Shown here: piece by piece, positions 48,296-60,700 of the stretch
Layout of the letters: each line of letters starts with the position of its first letter
Position numbering within the stretch: the stretch's first letter is position 1
Source of the DNA: Ettlia oleoabundans
Taxonomy: Eukaryota; Chlorophyta; Chlorophyceae; Chlamydomonadales
Assembly (NCBI GenBank): GCA_019693395.1
Contig: JAAMXP010000667.1
Span: forward strand, 1,523 to 65,522
DNA: 64,000 nt
Reading direction: 5' to 3'
Made by a program: the position numbers and the translations under genes
The notes under the pieces: model-generated
What the model was told of the DNA's origin: nothing
Databases searched by the model: none
Seen by the model: the letters and a program-made list of their open reading frames with translations, nothing else

Positions 48296-51050
48296 TCACT
48301 TGGCCAGGCTCTCCAATGCCTTTTGCCGCGCCTCCTGCTCCACCTGCGCCTTCGCCTCCTCCACACTTTCAACCTCCCCGAGCTGCCCCTCATCCTCATC
48401 ATCGCTGCTGCTGCTGCTGCTCGAGCTGGAGCTACTACTGCTGCTGCTGGAGCTACTGGCATCAACGCCACCGCGCTTGCCGTTTTTGTCCTCACCCTCA
48501 CTCTTGGCGGGCGGCTTGCGCTCCTCAGCTGTATCTTCCTCTAATGCTGCCGCCTCAGCAGGAGAAGCAGGCTTAACAAGGTCTTGCCTCCCCTCCTTGT
48601 CATCATTCTCTGGCAAGCCCTTCTCCGATGCCCGGCGCTTGCGGAGCGGTGAAAGGGAGTGCTGCCGCAGCCGGTCAGTCGCCTCCTTCTGCCGACGCTC
48701 CTTGCTGCTGTCCCGACTCTTGCGCTCCTTTCGCCGCTCCCTGCTGCTGTCACGGCCCCGCCCACGGTCACGGGACTCGCTGCGGGGCCGCCTCCTGTCC
48801 CGGCTGTGGCTCCTGTTGCGACCCTTGTGCCGCCTCTCCTTCTCCCTCTGCTTCTCCTTGTCCCGGCTCCTGCTGCGTCTTCTGCGCTCCCTGCTGCGGC
48901 TGCGTGGGCGCTTGGTCTTGGCGCGCTCACTGCACAACCAGGACAATGCTGCAATCAAAACACAACAGCAGCAACACAACAAAAGTAACAGTGCAACAGA
49001 CCACCACAAGGCTTGCTTTGAAGGCCTGCCTGCTGGCCGCCGCCCTGCATGAAGGCATGCCCGACATAGCGGCGTGCAACAAGCGGCAACGCACATGTCC
49101 GCCTTGCGCTGCCGTTCCTCCTCCTCCGCCCGTGCTTTGGCCTCACGTGCCTCCTGCTCCTCCCTCTCCTGCCTCTCCTGCTCGATCCTCTCGCGCTCCT
49201 CCTGCTGCCGTCGCTCATTGGCCTCCCGAATGCGAGCCTGCATTGCAATGGGTGGCATGTGCAGTGGCAGGGTGGATGCCATCTACAACCAAATTTTCTG
49301 GTGCAACATGTGGTCTGCAAGCACAAATGGCGGAAATGAGCTGAGAGCAGGCGACGAGGGACAAGCAGGTGTAGATCAGCCCACGTGCCCAAACCCTTGC
49401 GGGGTTGGGGATGCCCATACCACGTGCAATGCTGCAGTGCCGCGCAGTTCCCCGCAGGCACACTGTCAGCAGGGCTCCTCGGGCGTTGAGTGCGGCAGCG
49501 GCCAGCATGTAGGATGTTGCCGCCAGCAGAAGTGTGTGGCAGAGCTGTGCCACCACTGCAACTGCAGGGGCCACCCCAACGCTGGTGACCACACTTGCAC
49601 CCAAAAAGTGCACCCAGAGCTGACACACCCAGCAAAAGTGCACCCAGAGTTGACACACCCAGCGAGGGCTAGGCTAGACTTTGCTACATCAAGTTGGGCA
49701 AGAGGCACAGCAGCTGCTGCTTGGCTGACTAAAAGGCCCGACTGACTGACAGCAACGGGGCACAGGAAGGCGTGGCTGTTTGCTCCCACCTGCACCCGCT
49801 CCTGCTCCTCTTTCTGCCGCCGCAGCTCCTCGGCCTTCTCATCCAGGAAGCGCTGCGGGATGCCGGTGCCCGTCTGGTTGGCGCTGATCAGCAGCTGCCA
49901 CAGCTCCTGCAACACGAAGGAACACACCCACCAGTAGGTAAGTGTGTAGGAGACAGGGAGCAGCTGCTTTGGACGGGCCAGGCGGGGATCTGGCTGGAAT
50001 CCTTGATGCAAAGATCGTAATAATGGCCAGCTCCCGTCTGTGCGTCACCAGTAAGTAGGAATATGTGAGAGAACAACAGGATCGCGGCAGGTGCGCTGCA
50101 GCCCCTCACCCTGCAGAAAAGGCTGGTGTTCTTCTCTAGGAAGCCAGTGAGGCTGATCTGCAGCTGCCGCGGGTCCACGGTCTGCAGGCATGTGACAGGG
50201 AGGTGGGTTGGGGAAAGGGTAGCGGAGACTGTAGCGATGGTGAAGGATGGAGATGATGCATTGGTGGCCAACTTGAGGGGCAACACCATCGCAGTATATG
50301 TCACCTGAACAACTCATATCGAGCATGTGCTGCCACACTGAACAGGGGCCGGCCGGTGGTGCATCGATGGATGTGAAACACTGCTGCTTCCAACAACCGA
50401 TGGACCCACTGTTACAACGTGCTAGTGGCACAGTTGCTTTCAAGCAAGTCGGTGGCAGCCAAGATAATGCCCACCGCACTGCCGCACACCTTTTTACCGT
50501 CCAGTTGCTCATACACGTACGCTATCAACACTTCGTCCTCCAGGCCCCCAAGCAACTCGGTGATGCGCTTGGCAATCCAGGGCTTCATGGTGTCCCAGTT
50601 CACCTTGGTCAGGTCTACCTTGGTGCTGAACTCGGGGGGGAACTTGAGGGACTGCGGGGAGAGAAGAAGCGTTGGCAATAGGTGCACAGGGCTGGACTAG
50701 CGGTGGGGGGATAAAGAGGGAGTCCAGGTGGTTGGCAGGCGGTCCAATGGCAGCACATGCTAAAGGCAGCATTGACACATTGCTCGCCTTCATCAACTTC
50801 TTTTCCTTGTTTGCAAAACGATTGTCCTGATCCGCGGAGACCCCGCGGTATCCTGCAAGGCCGGCAGCCAAGGGCGGCAGTAGGCGGGCGACAGGACTGC
50901 GGCGTTGCACCGCGCGACGACTGTGTCGTGTGGCACATGAAAGGTAGTTCTGCTGGACATATGCAGCTCTTGCCCAGCAACCCGCGTGATTGCTGTGTGA
51001 TGCGGGCTGTGGCAGTGCCCCACGCTGCCGCTCTCACCTGCGCCCGACAT
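48296..51050 (-). CDS. SRRM1: PWI-domain, RS-rich splicing factor (SRRM1 / SRm160-like)
   Basis: Splicing coactivator type. Seven exons: 51050-51038, 50852-50788, 50651-50490, 50181-50110, 49906-49790, 49237-49095 and 48929-48296, giving 401 residues. The start MSGAGYRGVSADQDNRFANK matches the plant and animal SRRM1 N-terminus. The PWI domain (residues about 27-130) contains VNWDTMKPWIAKRITELLG, VLIAYVYEQLDGK and LQISLTGFLEKNTSLFC, then ELWQLLISANQTGTGIPQRF. A charged coiled coil with the repeat RQEREEQEAREAKARAEEEE follows. Next comes an RS/RE region (RPRSRSRERRRRSRSRDKEK and several more), a run of about 20 Ser (codons at about 48400-48470) and an acidic C-tail. The length is less than half that of human SRRM1. 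Intron 2 probably uses a GC donor (50787-50786), because it gives the family spacing KLMK then SLKFPPEF. Confidence 0.9.
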
Positions 51051-51314
51051 GATGACTGCCGAATCGCTGATTGAGAACTCCTTGTGCCACTAACACAGCG
51101 CCCCTTTCGCTCAAGCTATATTCCGCTGCTTGCTGGTCGATCGCAGCTGCAGTGGCTTGCCACCACCTCGCTGACGGTGATAAAGTGACACAAGGCATGT
51201 TAGGTCCGCTATATGCTGAGTTGGAGGCGCGTGACGTGTGTGAGCTGACTGCTACATTTGCAAGACGAGGACCTCGCCTCTGCATTGATCTGGAACAGCT
51301 TGCCTGGCCGGCTA
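51051..51314. promoter_or_regulatory. Bidirectional promoter, SRRM1-like gene and LYR/BIG unit
   Basis: 264 bases between opposite starts. It includes plus-strand ATGs at about 51199 and 51214 in other frames, which would act as upstream starts if transcription begins before them. No core promoter motif was identified. Confidence 0.5.
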
Positions 51315-51699
51315 ATGAGAAACCAGTCACTGGCGCTTTACAGGGCTTTTCTGAGGGAAGCGCACAAACTGAGAGCCCCTCCGGTGCAGCGCAAGCTTTG
51401 TTACAACGCCAGGCAGCTCTGGTCATTCTACGCCCGCGTCGAGGACCCGGAAACACTGCAAAGCCTGTATGAAGAGGCCCGGGCGGCAGTGAGGGTGCTG
51501 CGGTGGCTCAGGGCGCTGCCAAAGGCGAGTTGAGGGGGCATCGCGCCACCATCGACCGACGATCGCGGTGGCCTGGGCGCTGACTAGCAGAGGGCCAGTG
51601 CCGCTGTCTAACCGCCGCCACCGGTCACCCTTGCCTCTTTCACACCTGCAGGAGCACAGTGACGAACTGCTCAAACACTACCGCCACGCCGCTGAGTAG
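51315..51699 (+). CDS. LYR-motif protein (Complex1_LYR family, LYRM9/At3g19508-like)
   Basis: LYR proteins are small mitochondrial matrix factors that bind acyl carrier protein and serve Fe-S or respiratory-complex assembly. Two exons, 51315-51524 and 51652-51699, give 85 residues. The signature is LALYRAFLREAHKL near the N-terminus with a downstream aromatic pair (LWSFYARVED) and a final helix, YEEARAAVRVLRWLRALPK. The spacing fits the LYRM9-like group best; the exact member is uncertain. The intron has a GC donor (AAG then GCGAGT, 51525-51526). Without splicing, translation would stop two codons later. The only in-frame ATG, 51315, has a poor context (C at -3, A at +4). The stop is 14 bases before the BIG start, on the same strand. 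Confidence 0.78.
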
Positions 51700-51713
51700 C
51701 ACCCACTAGCGTC

Positions 51714-54700
51714 ATGGCTGCGCAATCGCCAGCCGCGCTACTGGGGCCATGCATTGAACGCATTCACCAGACCGCCTCCGGGCGCAAGTACAACAAGTTG
51801 CGGCAGGATGCCAAGGTGCGTGAACCAGCTGCGCACTTAACGTGCGTGGAGGCTGACCTCAAGACTTTAACCTCCCGCTGCTGTAGACATTTCCAGGTCG
51901 CTGCCAAAACTGCCACCAGTATTCACTCGCACTACTCGTTTACTTTACACTGCAGGCGCTGCTCGGTAAGCTGGACACGCTCCTGGTGCTTCAGCATGGT
52001 TTACCCCCAGCAGCGCTGGGCGAATATGCCGCTGCAGAAGCGGCAGCTGAGAATCCTAGCACAACCAGTGCAGCAGCAGCAACAGCCACAGCCGAACCGC
52101 CAGCGGTTGCGGGCAGCGCTGTGGCAGGTGATGTAGAGGAGCAGGTGGAAGTAGAGCTGGAGGAGGGGGAGGATGGGCAGGTGTCATTCAAGCTCACTCT
52201 AAGCCCAAGCAAGCTGGCACCAGTAGCGGTCATGCTGCCAGCAGGGCAAGAATCAGACCCTGGACACATGCCGGTATCGCCTGCTGCTGCCACCACGGGT
52301 GCTGGTGCAGCCGCACGGCCACTTGGAATGAGGCGCAGTGAGAGTGCTCCTACACTTCGCCCAGGAGCGCTGCACGACGGGGCTGCACGAGGTGAGGGCG
52401 GATGGACGTCTCAACATTCTCAATGCTTGCACCATCAACACAGGCAGCAGTGGTGTTTTTCCGTCAATTCCGTCGAGCAGTGTTCACCCCCATCTGGTGC
52501 CATATGTCAATGTGCAGTGCTACGTTGCAGATCGTTGGACAGAGTTCGCTTGTCCCTTTGCGCATTACGTACGTCAGAGCTGCCCATTGACCCCGCCGCT
52601 GCCTGCAGAGCTGCTGTGCTTTCTGCGTGATGCGGTTGACACGCGCAAAGCGCCGGTGATGGAAATCGCGCTGGACTGCATCCAGAAGCTCATTTCATTC
52701 AAGCTACTGCAGGGACCGGTGCATCACATCAACCACAGGCAAGCTTGCAGCCGGGCGTGATCACGCTACAGACCAATGTGCTTGACTGATGGGGTGGGCA
52801 GCTCCAGAGCAGGTGTATGTTGTCCTGCAGTAACCTGCATAGAAAGGGGTCAGTGGTACAAAGATGTAGTGTGTAACGCATTGTATCTGAAACACCACAT
52901 TGATGTTTCAGCAATACTGCTTGTTTACAGGCGGGATAGCTCCTCCAAGAAGAAGGATGGGGAGGAGGACAGTGGCCCCGCACCCGACTTTGATTTCCTC
53001 CCTCCGCAGGCAAGCTTGAAGCCTGGTCTGTCATGCCACCGCAGGCCTGTTGCGTGCCTGTTCCCGGGCATTCCATCTTTATTGGATGTGCACTGGGAAG
53101 ATCAAGCTCCCGCCACTGCTAGCTACAGCAGTCATCTGACATATCGCTTGTTGCTCTGTATGGGTGTGGGTGGATGCAGGCCCAGGCAGTGGAGCTTGCA
53201 TGCCGGTGTGATGACGTCAGCGACGATGCTGTTGAGCTGCGTCTGCTCAAGGCACTGCTGACTGCCGTGACGTCCACCACACTGGCAGTGCATGGCCAGG
53301 CGCTGCTGCTGGTGGTGCGCGCCTGCTACAACATCTTCCTCACCTCGCGATCCGACGTCAACCAGGCCACCGCCAAGGCCACGCTCACGCAGGTAGGGTC
53401 GGTGTTGGGGGAAGGGGGACCCTGCACCTCATGAACTCATGCAAGAATAAGCTTGTCATGTCTCCTTATCTCGTTGCATTCTGACTATCTCTTCTTTGCC
53501 ATCAGTGCTGACCCTTTGGATCACCCCGCCCTCAACTCTTCTCAACTCCCCTCCCTCTCCCTTCCTTGCAGATGCTGAATGTGGTGTTCCAGCGCATGGA
53601 GGCTGGATCCGTCCACGTGGTTGTGCCGCCCATTGTGGTGTCTGACCTGCTGGGCCTGCCCCCTGCTGACGCTTCCAACATGAGCGCTTTTGTGCAGCAG
53701 TTCTTGTATGACGTGATTACAACGGTAGACCCCTTCGGCACGGTGGCACAAGAGATTCAGCAGGTGGGGTGGGGCGTATCTGCACCAGGGTGGCAGGCAT
53801 GGCCAGGGAGCCATTCATGCTATTGGGTTGTCATTGTGGGGGGAGCTTCTGTGGGTACACATTGGGAGGAATGTTATGCAGACTTGTTCCGCTGCGGTGA
53901 TCTGCTGCATGGTCTGTCCGGTTGAGCTGCGTATTAAAACCTTTTCGACTGGTTGGCTGCTGCGTTCTTGCCTGGTTGCAGGGATTGGACGAGGCGTTTG
54001 TGAGCCAGACTCCGCTGATGGGTGAGGGTGAGGGGGATGAGGAGCTGCTGGACCCTTCAGACCCCACAGACAGGCAACAGATCCACTGGCGCAAGTCACA
54101 CAAGGCGGGCACTTCCGGCGAGGGTACTGACGCTGTGCCAGTGGCAACAATGCAGCCGCCTTCGCAGCAGCGCAAGGAAAGTGAGGGGGAGCCAGCTGCT
54201 ACAGCACCGTCCCCGGCACCAGAACCGGGGCCGCATGCAGGCAGTGCTGGGTCACCAGCGATTTCCACAGGAGCTATGGGCGAGGCTGGTTATGCCGCTA
54301 GCATCAACTCCGACATCACTTATGCCACCGCCGCTCCAGGCGCCAGCATGTCGCGTGGTGGTAGCACCAGCAGCTTCAAACAGCTCAGCGTGCCGGCTCA
54401 GCTGCAGAAGGACGCCTTCCTGGTGTTCCGTGCCCTGTGCAAGCTGTCCATCCGTAGCACAGATGCGGCACCTGGCAGCGAGATTACCACCATCCGTGGC
54501 AAGGTGAAGCGGGGAAGGGGAGCAGAGGGTGGGGCTTTGTACGTTGGGGGTTTGGAAGAAGCAGCAATCAAGCTGCAATCAGCAAGTAGCGCACGCTCAG
54601 CTGGACAAGAAGCGGCGCGTGTCAACTATCCTTGCAGTTCCTGGGGTGGCACTTGCGCTGAGGTATTCCACCAGTTGCCTTTCCCTGGCCCACAGGTGCT

Positions 54701-57700
54701 GGCGCTTGAACTGCTGAAAATCCTGCTGGAGAACAGCGGGCCGCTCTTCCGCTCCACAGAGCGCTTCATCTCAGCCATCAAGCAGTACCTCTGCCTCTCA
54801 CTCCTCAAAAACTGCCAGTCAGCGGTGCCTGCCGCACTGCGCCTCTGCTGCTCCATCTTCCTCACGCTAATGACCAAGTTCCGCAAGAGTCTCAAAGCGG
54901 AGATTGGCGTGTTCTTCCCCATGATACTGCTGCGCCCCATAGAGCCAGCGGTGACGGGAGCCACGCCCAACGCCGCAGGTAGGTGGACGCTTGTTCTTTC
55001 TGGCTATAGTGGGCTTCTGTCTGCCCAGCACACTGCAGATTGAGTGGTTGGTCCGTTGGCCTCATGCCAGACGCTGTTTTGGGGCACCACCGAACTTGCA
55101 TGGCTGCCACCCCTCCCTTCTCCCGTTGCCGTGCAGGGGTCGGTGGCACTGCCAGCTCGCCAGTGGATATTGCGCACAAAGCGGTGGTGCTGCGCTGCCT
55201 GCAGGTAGGCCCGCCGCTCCGAAATGTGGATACCATGCCGAGCGTCAAGTCAGAAGTCCAGGCATCCCGCATTCAACGCCGACGGCGCCCTGTAATCAAT
55301 TGCACACGCCCCAAGCTACTGCTTGCACCTAGACCTGCGCCCGGCTGTCTCCATCATCTGATCCCTGCCATACCCATTGCTCCTTTCATCCCTAATTTTG
55401 CAGGCCCAATGCGAAGACGGCCAGCTGCTTGTGGACCTGTTTGTGAATTACGACTGCGACTTGGATGGCGCCAACCTGTTTGAGCGCATGGTGACGGCGC
55501 TGGTGCGCATCGCGCAGGGCAGCCTCGCGCATGAGGCGGGGGCGGGGGCGCAAACACCGCTGGAGGAGCAGGCAATACGATACGAGGTGACTTAGATGGT
55601 TGCTTGTATGTCCAAAGGTGGGGAAATGGACTTGAGGGTAGAACTGCGCAGGGGATGCTGGTGGTCATGTGCTACTTATATGCATGAACCTTTTGTAATA
55701 ATGGTGGCTTGTGACTGCACGGTGCAGGCTTTGCGGTGCCTGGTGTCCCTGCTCAAGTCCATGGCTGCTTGGCACAACACCACCACCTCCGTGACGATGG
55801 TGGCAGCTTCAACTGAGGGCACCACGGCCGCAGCAGCTGCAGCCAGCGGCGATGCGTCTGTAGCTCACAGTGCCACAGTGGCGGATGAGGCCGTGAGTGC
55901 AGACGACAGCATGCTCAAGTCTGGCTGGATGGCCAAGCTAGCAGAAAGCGGAATTTCAGCCAGCGCCAGCGAGGCCACAACCCTTGCTGGTGGTGCAGCT
56001 GCGGGCGAGGGGGACCAACGGCAGGCTGCTTTGCTGGAGAGCTGGAAGGGCTACAAGCGTCAGGTCCAGCAGGGTGTGGCTCTGTTCAATCAGAAGCCCA
56101 AGAAGGGGGTGGCGTACATGCAGGAGCAGGGACTGGTGGGGCCCACCCCCGCCGATGTGGCGCAGTTCCTGGCACGCACGCAGGGACTCAAGTGAGTGGT
56201 GCAGCGGCTGCCGGGGGGGGTGCTAGAGAAGGTGGTACAAGGGATTTTTTCCAGCAGCATGAAGTTGCTTTTGCTGCCCAGCTTGGAGTAAGAAGCGGGA
56301 GAGTGGGCAGTATGTACAGAAATGGTCTTGCGAGTTGTGCTTTGCGTCCAACCACCCAACTGATTAAGTGACTCGAATACCCAGACTGGCTGCCCGCTTG
56401 CCTGTGACCATCCGCCGGCCTGTGCTGCGACGTTCTTGTGCAGCAAGACGCTGATAGGCGACTACCTGGGTGAACGCGATGACTTCAATCTGCGTGTGAT
56501 GCATGCGTATGTGGATGCGCTGGACTTTGCGGATATGGAGTTTGATGAGGCAATCAGGTGTGGCCAGTGGACAGACGGGAAACAAGCCAGCCAGGATTGC
56601 GAGGCACGAATGCGATGTAACTGGCATGCCATATTTCGGCAGTGGAACGTTGAACACCTTGAGTGATCTTGCAGTCGGAGGGTTCATGAGAGAGGGCTGC
56701 AGTTGTTGGGCTTGATGCCACAGCCTGCCTGCCAGCCAACCCTGCCTGCACACCTGTCCATGGCCATGCGTTCACCCGCTTTAGCACTGCTGCTCATCAA
56801 TCCTCTGCCACCTTTCTGCCTGCTGCCTACTGCAGGAAGTTCTTATCCGGCTTCCGTCTGCCTGGCGAGGCCCAGAAGATTGATCGGCTGATGGAGAAGT
56901 TTGCTGAGCGCTACCTGAGCTGCAACCCCGATTCCTTCAAGTCGGCTGATGTGGCATATGTGCTGGCCTACTCAGTTATCATGCTCAACACAGACGCACA
57001 CAATACGCAGGTGGGTGGTTGTGTATGCAGAAGTTTGCGTTGCAAGCATACGACAGGTTGCTTCTTGTGCGTCTCTGCATTGCTGACCTGAGCGGTGCAG
57101 CCCCACGTCCACCCATCCTCCTCCCTTCTCTGCCTGCCCTACTCTGCAGGTGAAGAACAAGATGAGCAAGGCCGACTTTTTACGCAACAACCGCGGCATC
57201 AACGATGGCGGGGACCTGCCACAGGTGGGCTGGGAAGGGGACGTGATCACTGGTAGCTGTCTCCAAACAGTGGATTGGTGCTAGTTGAGTATAGTGCGTT
57301 TGCCGTGGCATTCCGCTGCCGGCTCATGGCCACGCGTGGTGGAAATTGCTGCACAGCACCTGATCTAGATTGCAAGGTACCTCAATACAGCCTCTGTGCT
57401 CCTCTACGTGCTGTAACCACCCCCATTGTGCACCTCGTGTACTGCAGGACTTCATGGAGGCGCTGTATGACCGCATCATCAACAACGAGATCAAGATGAA
57501 GGACGACCCAATGGCGCTGGGTGGCACTGGCGCCGCCGGTACTGCCGACGCCCAGAAGCAGGCTGCTGCTGCTGCAGGAGCAGGCTGGTTGGACACCATC
57601 ATGAACCTGATTCCTGGCAGGGCCAAGGCAGCCAGTGCGGAGCCAAACGATGAGGCCATCCGTCGCACACACGACCACCTCAGGCACGTTTCCTTTCTTA

Positions 57701-60700
57701 TGGTGCGGTGGGCTCTCTGTCTGCTGGGGTAAGGTAGTACCAGCCGTGTGTGGTCAACATGGGGTTGAATTTTCATAATCCTGTTAGCTGGTGCGATGGG
57801 GGCCATTTGCTGTCAGATTGTTCCTACATCTGTAGATTAAAGCAGCACCTTTCACTATGAGCACAATGCTGCACCACCATGCTCAATGAATTGCACGCTC
57901 GGTTATCAAAGGGGCTGCCAGCTGGCCCCATGGCTGATCAGCGTGGGAACAACTCCAAGCGGAGCGGATCCCAAGGCATGCTATCCGGCTGGCGGTGATG
58001 CAATCCAAACCGTCGGTTACTCTTAGTGCCCACATGTCCATTCCCTCCCATACAACGTACCGCTGCCACCTCATTCATTATACCTGCATCCCACCTCCCA
58101 GGACATAGCCAGCGACATCATTGCACTGCACATATGGCGTGCCGCCAATAGGCAGCCTGCTTGGGGCACCTGCTTCATACACAACCACAACTGCACGGTC
58201 ATGCAGCCTGCCTCCCCGCCCGCCTGCCCTTGTGGAGTGCAGGGAGAAGGCCAAGGGTGTGACCTTCTTTGAAGCTCGTGATGGCGAAGCCATTCGCCCC
58301 ATGCTTGACGTGGCCTGGGCCCCGCTGCTGGGTGCCTTCAGCGTGCTGTTTGAGGAGTATGACGACGAGTATTTTGTGGGGCTGTGCCTGGAGGGGTTCA
58401 TCAGGTGCGTCACCGGCAGCACTGGCCTGTCGCTTTGGGGCACGAGACCATGGTCATTGACCTGCCGTCTCAACCCTTGGTTGGACAACCCTTTGTCTCC
58501 CTACCACCCATGCAGCTCAGTGTGGCTGACTTCAATCCTGGACGTGGAGATGTTGCGCAACACTTTTGTCACCTCGCTGGCTCGCTTCACCATGCTGCAC
58601 TCTCCCGCATCCATGAGACTCAAGCATGCACGTGCATTCAGGTGTGCGGGGAGGTAGATTTGGGATTCGGGGCGCGGGAGGGCCAATGCAATGCAAGCTA
58701 CAGATGTCCAATCCTCGATCATGCATGCATTGCAATCCCAGCATCTGACAGTGACCTGCACCAGCACAGCTCTGCCCACAGTTGGGTGTCACTGCTCAGG
58801 TTTCACTGCAACCCTCCTGTTCCTTCCTTTCTGCCTGCCTGCTTGCCTGCAGGGCCCTGCTGGTGGTGGCAGAGCACAATGGCAACTACCTGCGCGAGTG
58901 CTGGATGGAGGTGCTGCGCTGCGTTTCGCGCTTCGAGCTGCTGCAGCAGCTGACAGCGGGTGTGCCCACAGACGCGCTGCTTTTTGCCATGCCTAGTGAC
59001 AAGCAGGGTGCCTCGGCGGCTGATAAGTTCAAGAGACGCATCTTGCCGCGGCGCAAGGGCCAGGGGGAGGAGGAGTTTGGGCTGGCGCACGACTCGGTCT
59101 CTTCAATACAGAACATGGGCCTGCACGCAAGTGAGTGGCACTGCTGGGGCTGGTTGAGTGCAACAGCCGCCCAGCGCTACAGCCTTGCCCCTCCCAGTGG
59201 CTGTAGTGCTGCTGTTGCTGGTTTGGCACATTGCATCCATATGTTGCCAGCTTACTTTTGCAGTTCAATTGGCTCTCCTGCACGCACAGGCTGGTTACGT
59301 TGTCCCCTGGTTTCACACTTGTTGCTCGCCAGTCTTGCTTTTCCCTCGCCTGCTTTATCACCCGCCACAAGCCCTGGCCCGGCACTTGAAGTGTGCAGGC
59401 GCGCGAGAGGTTGACAAGAAGCAGCTGCCTCCCGCTGACGTGATGGCCAGTGTGGATGCCCAGGAGCTCAACCGCCTGTTTGTGAATAGTGGTCGGCTCG
59501 ACAGCGAGGCTATTGTGGCATTTGTGCGCACGCTGGGAGCAGTCGCACAGGAGGAGCTGCGCCCCGTGGGCTGCCCTCGCGTCTTCAGCCTCACGAAAAT
59601 CGTGGAGATTGCGCACTTCAACATGGGACGCATCCGGTGAGCGGTGCTGGCAGTGTTCGCAGCCCGGCATCCAAGGTCTGTCTGCCCTGCATTCTGTCAA
59701 ACTCCTTTCCCAGCCATTGTATCTGCATCGTCCTTCCCTTTATATACAAATATCTCCATGGCATCTGCGAGTGTCCTGTTGCTCGTCTCCATTCTCACAT
59801 TCTCGACTTGCTAGCTTCCGTCCTTTCCCGCAGCCTTGTCTGGAGCCGCATCTGGGCTGTCCTTGCTGACTTCTTCATTGAGGTGGGCTGCCACCCCAAC
59901 CTGGCTGTGGCCATGTACGCTGTGGACTCACTTCGCCAGCTGTCAATGAAGTTCCTGGAGCGGGATGAGCTGGCCAACTTCTCATTCCAGGTGCGCAGGG
60001 TGCCCCTGGGTTGAAGCTCCTGATGGGGGGCTGGCGGTTTCATGGCTAGATAGGGCTTTCAGGCTGTCAGGCTGTCGGTAGGCCTCCTGTGGCTGGGGCG
60101 CCATTTGCCTTGCATCAGCACTTCGCGATTATAAGGTCGCGAAGCTGAGGCAAGGTAAAGGTGTTGTGTCCCTCCTACAGATGCATCCACAAGTACCGCT
60201 CTGCTTGACTCGCTTACTACCTTGTGGCTCCCACCCCTCCGCGATGCCTTGCAGAATGACTTCCTGCGCCCCTTTGTTGTGGTGATGCGTCACAGCCGTG
60301 CTGTGGAGATCCGTGAGCTCATCATACGCTGCGTCAGCCAGATGGTGCTGGCGCGGGTGGCCAATGTGAAGAGCGGGTGGAAATCAATGTTCATGGTGGG
60401 TACCTGCGGTGGATGGGTGGGGGGTGGAAACATGGGGTGAGGTATGGGTGGCAGCGAGGGTCTGTTCATTGGTGCATGCATGGGTGGGCAACACAAACTC
60501 AGCAAAGCAAGGGATGCAAGGGCATTTGGTAAGTGGGAGGTTCTCAGTGGGACAACCATGTGTTGCTCCCCTCTCTCACCTTTGCCACCTTTCCACCCAC
60601 CCCACCATCATCAGGTGTTTACGACCGCTGCCAGCGATGAAAACCCCCAGATTGTGCGCTTGGCCTTTGACACTGTGGAGAAGATTGTGAGGGAGCACTT

